A stretch of DNA of 64,000 nucleotides. Origin: Streptomyces sulfonofaciens (GTDB taxonomy: Bacteria; Actinomycetota; Actinomycetes; Streptomycetales; Streptomycetaceae). Shown one piece after another: positions 60,486 to 64,000 of this stretch. Where the stretch lies: contig NZ_BNCD01000002.1 of NCBI RefSeq assembly GCF_014656295.1, positions 124,001 to 188,000 of the forward strand. Reading direction: 5' to 3'. The position numbers and the translations under genes are program-made. The notes beneath the pieces are model-generated. The model saw nothing but the letters and a program-made list of their open reading frames with translations, searched no databases and was not told the origin of the DNA. Position 1 is the first letter of the stretch. Each line of letters starts with the position of its first letter.

Positions 60486-61442
60486 ATGACGGACAACGAC
60501 GCGCAGCAGGGCACGCTGGGCAGACGCGGCCTGCTCGGCGGCGGACTCGCGGCCGTGACGACCACCGCGCTCGCGGCGCCCGCCTCGGCGGAGGGCGGGA
60601 CGGCCACGTCGGGGGCGAGCGCCGGGGCGACCGTGCCGGAGGGCGAGTTGCTCGGCTACAGCCTGCCGCTCAGCGCACGCGGCACCGCGCAACTGGTCGC
60701 GGCGCCGCCGTGGCACTACGTCGGCGAGGTGGTGGGCGTGGAGTTCTGGACGTCCTCCGACGCCGCAGAGGCCGCGCTGCCCGCGGGCCTGACGCCCGAC
60801 CCCACCACGTCGGGACACGGCTACGCCCTCTTCATCGACTGGCAGTTCTCCGGCGACGAGCAGGAGTACCTCGACCCCGTGCGCAGCCAGTACGCGGAGT
60901 TCCTCGTACTGCTCGACGCGCAGTGGCAGGGCGCCCCCGTCGCCTGGTGCCCGTTCATCTACGTCGACAACGACGCGGCCCTGGCCCGCGGCTGGTTCCA
61001 GGGCTTCCCCAAGAAGCTGGGCGCCATCCGCCAGACCCGCGCCTTCGCCGTCGACAGCAAGGCCGCGCCGGCCGTGGGGCCCGGGGGCACCTTCGCCGCC
61101 AGCATGTCCGCCGCGGGACACCGGCTCGCCGAGGCCCGGGTCACCCTGGAGAAGACGGCCACGAGCCTGCCCGCCCTGAGCCGTCCGATCGTGAACCTGC
61201 GGCACTTCCCCCGGCTTTCCGCCGGGCAGTACGACAATCCGGCCGTGCACGAACTCACCCAGTCCGTGCTGGACGACCCGTAGGTGGCCGAGGTCTGGAC
61301 CGGCAGCGGAGACCTCGGCTTCTTCGCCGCACCGCACGAGGAGCTGGCCGACCTGAAGGTCGCACGCACCGGAGCGGGCTTCCGCGGCGCGCTCTCCTAC
61401 ACCGTGACCGACCTGAAGATCCTCACGGGCCCCGACGCGTAG
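60486..61442 (+). pseudogene. Acetoacetate-decarboxylase-family gene with in-frame amber stop
   Basis: A 319-codon frame starts at ATG 60486 (AAGGAG upstream) with a twin-arginine-like signal ([20 protein letters not shown]). The ADC core follows, including GFPKKLGA with the Schiff-base Lys region. Codon 266 (61281-61283) is TAG, but the same frame continues with family-like sequence (EVWTGSGDLGFFAAPHEEL; YTVTDLKI) to a second TAG at 61440-61442. A CAG-to-TAG change is the simplest cause. The short product (265 aa) lacks the C-terminal strands, so activity is doubtful. Confidence 0.75.
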
Positions 61443-63462
<2,020 letters not shown>

Positions 63463-63472
63463 GGCCACGGTC

Positions 63473-63489
63473 GCGGGCAGGCTGCCCGC
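63473..63489. terminator. Terminator between convergent genes
   Basis: GCGGGCA (63473-63479) and TGCCCGC (63483-63489) form a perfect 7-bp stem with a 3-nt loop, ten nt behind the monooxygenase stop. Confidence 0.6.
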
Positions 63490-63558
63490 TGTGCGGCGTG
63501 CGCCGTTTGCGCCGTGCGCCGGGCCGGGCCGGGCCCGAGGAGGCGGGGCCGGCCCGCC

Positions 63559-64000
63559 TCATGCCCTCTGCGGGGCGAGCACGATGTCGAACCGCACCCG
63601 CGACCACTCCGAGGAGGAGAGATCGCGCCCGTCCGGGGTCTCGGTGCCCGGCGGGCACACCTCGAAGTCCTTGACCAGGGAGGGCAGGACACCGAACACG
63701 GCGTCGCGGTCGAGGAGTTCGTCGCCGCGTACGAAGATGTGGGTGACCAGCGTACGCAGTCCGGACGCGGTGACCATGAAGTGCAGGTGTCCCGCTCGCA
63801 TGGGGGACCGCCCCGTCGCGGCGAGCAGGGCACCGACCGGACCGTCGTGCGGTATGGGGTACGGCGTCGGAGTCAGCGCCCAGAACGCGTACCGCCCCTC
63901 GTCGTCGGTGAACAGATGCGCCCGCCCCGCCGTGCGGCCGTCCCCGTGCTGGACGTCGTACAGACCGTCCTCGTCCGCCTCCCACACCTCGATGCGGGCA
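63559..64000 (-). CDS. Intradiol ring-cleavage dioxygenase (partial, hydroxyquinol/catechol type)
   Basis: Only the C-terminal 147 residues are inside the window; the frame is open through base 64000 ([17 protein letters not shown] at the edge), so the start lies to the right. Fe(III) ligands are visible: Tyr in GLYDVQH, Tyr in [10 protein letters not shown], and the His pair in [20 protein letters not shown] is typical of hydroxyquinol and catechol 1,2-dioxygenases. It would open a dihydroxylated ring to a muconate or maleylacetate, which could be made by the monooxygenase at 62026. Confidence 0.9.
   Translation of the reverse strand, partial: ARIEVWEADEDGLYDVQHGDGRTAGRAHLFTDDEGRYAFWALTPTPYPIPHDGPVGALLAATGRSPMRAGHLHFMVTASGLRTLVTHIFVRGDELLDRDAVFGVLPSLVKDFEVCPPGTETPDGRDLSSSEWSRVRFDIVLAPQRA

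Overview
The window is high-GC actinobacterial DNA and reads as a Streptomyces chromosome. Reasons: most operons are tightly packed with ATGA or GTGA stop/start overlaps, GTG and TTG starts occur, rare TTA codons fall only in a few specialised genes, and there are Streptomyces-type small genes (DUF5133, DUF2945/DUF3140 pair, DUF2243, BP74-related secreted protein). No rRNA, tRNA or CRISPR array was seen.

About 0-30 kb is carbohydrate utilisation, in three ABC-transporter loci that each have their own regulator. Locus A (0-9.4 kb) has a secreted clan GH-A hydrolase, a LacI regulator, a binding protein with two permeases, an intracellular (alpha/alpha)6 glycosidase and a secreted GH43+CBM6 enzyme. 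Two nearly identical promoter-operator modules plus two further copies of CGAAYCGRTTCG tie the LacI protein to its targets. Locus B (9.5-22.3 kb) has a GntR/FadR-type regulator, a binding protein with two permeases, a large orphan protein, and a translationally coupled series of sugar-oxidation genes: aldo-keto reductase, lactonase-type amidohydrolase, L-rhamnose-mutarotase-type protein, Zn dehydrogenase and KduD-like SDR. A secreted beta-helix protein follows. This resembles non-phosphorylative deoxyhexose or uronate breakdown, but no acid dehydratase is present. Locus C (22.9-30.9 kb) is an arabinoxylan operon (binding protein, two permeases, GH39, GH51) divergent from a LacI regulator, with two perfect CGAAA-N3-TTTCG palindromes between them.

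About 31-39.3 kb is accessory and scarred. It holds a kinase-like protein and a GrpB-family protein, then a 2.14-kb insertion element with 18-bp terminal inverted repeats and a 5-bp target duplication. Its transposase is multiply frameshifted and it carries a 119-aa passenger gene. Next come an AraC regulator, a small secreted protein, and two opposed IS5-type fragments that flank a BP74-related secreted protein. A further transposase tail lies at 39.1 kb.

About 39.3-45.6 kb is the most interesting region: a compact, apparently bldA-dependent operon of an MFS exporter (two TTA codons), a 70-codon ORF coupled to the next gene, a glutamate-racemase-type enzyme, an ATP-grasp ligase, and a clavaminate-synthase/VioC-like Fe(II)/2-oxoglutarate oxygenase (one TTA codon). 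An alpha/beta hydrolase gene is divergent. This set would suit a small modified amino-acid or dipeptide product and matches no cluster I can name.

About 46-64 kb is a mixed set. It contains a giant secreted GH31 with two carbohydrate-binding domains, a P1 peptidase, the DUF2945/DUF3140 pair, an arginase-family protein, CtaG-like and DUF2243 membrane proteins, several small unknowns, an isocitrate-lyase/PEP-mutase-family enzyme, and an SBF-type transporter. It ends with an acetoacetate-decarboxylase-family gene broken by an in-frame amber codon, an FAD aromatic monooxygenase, and an intradiol dioxygenase that runs off the window end.
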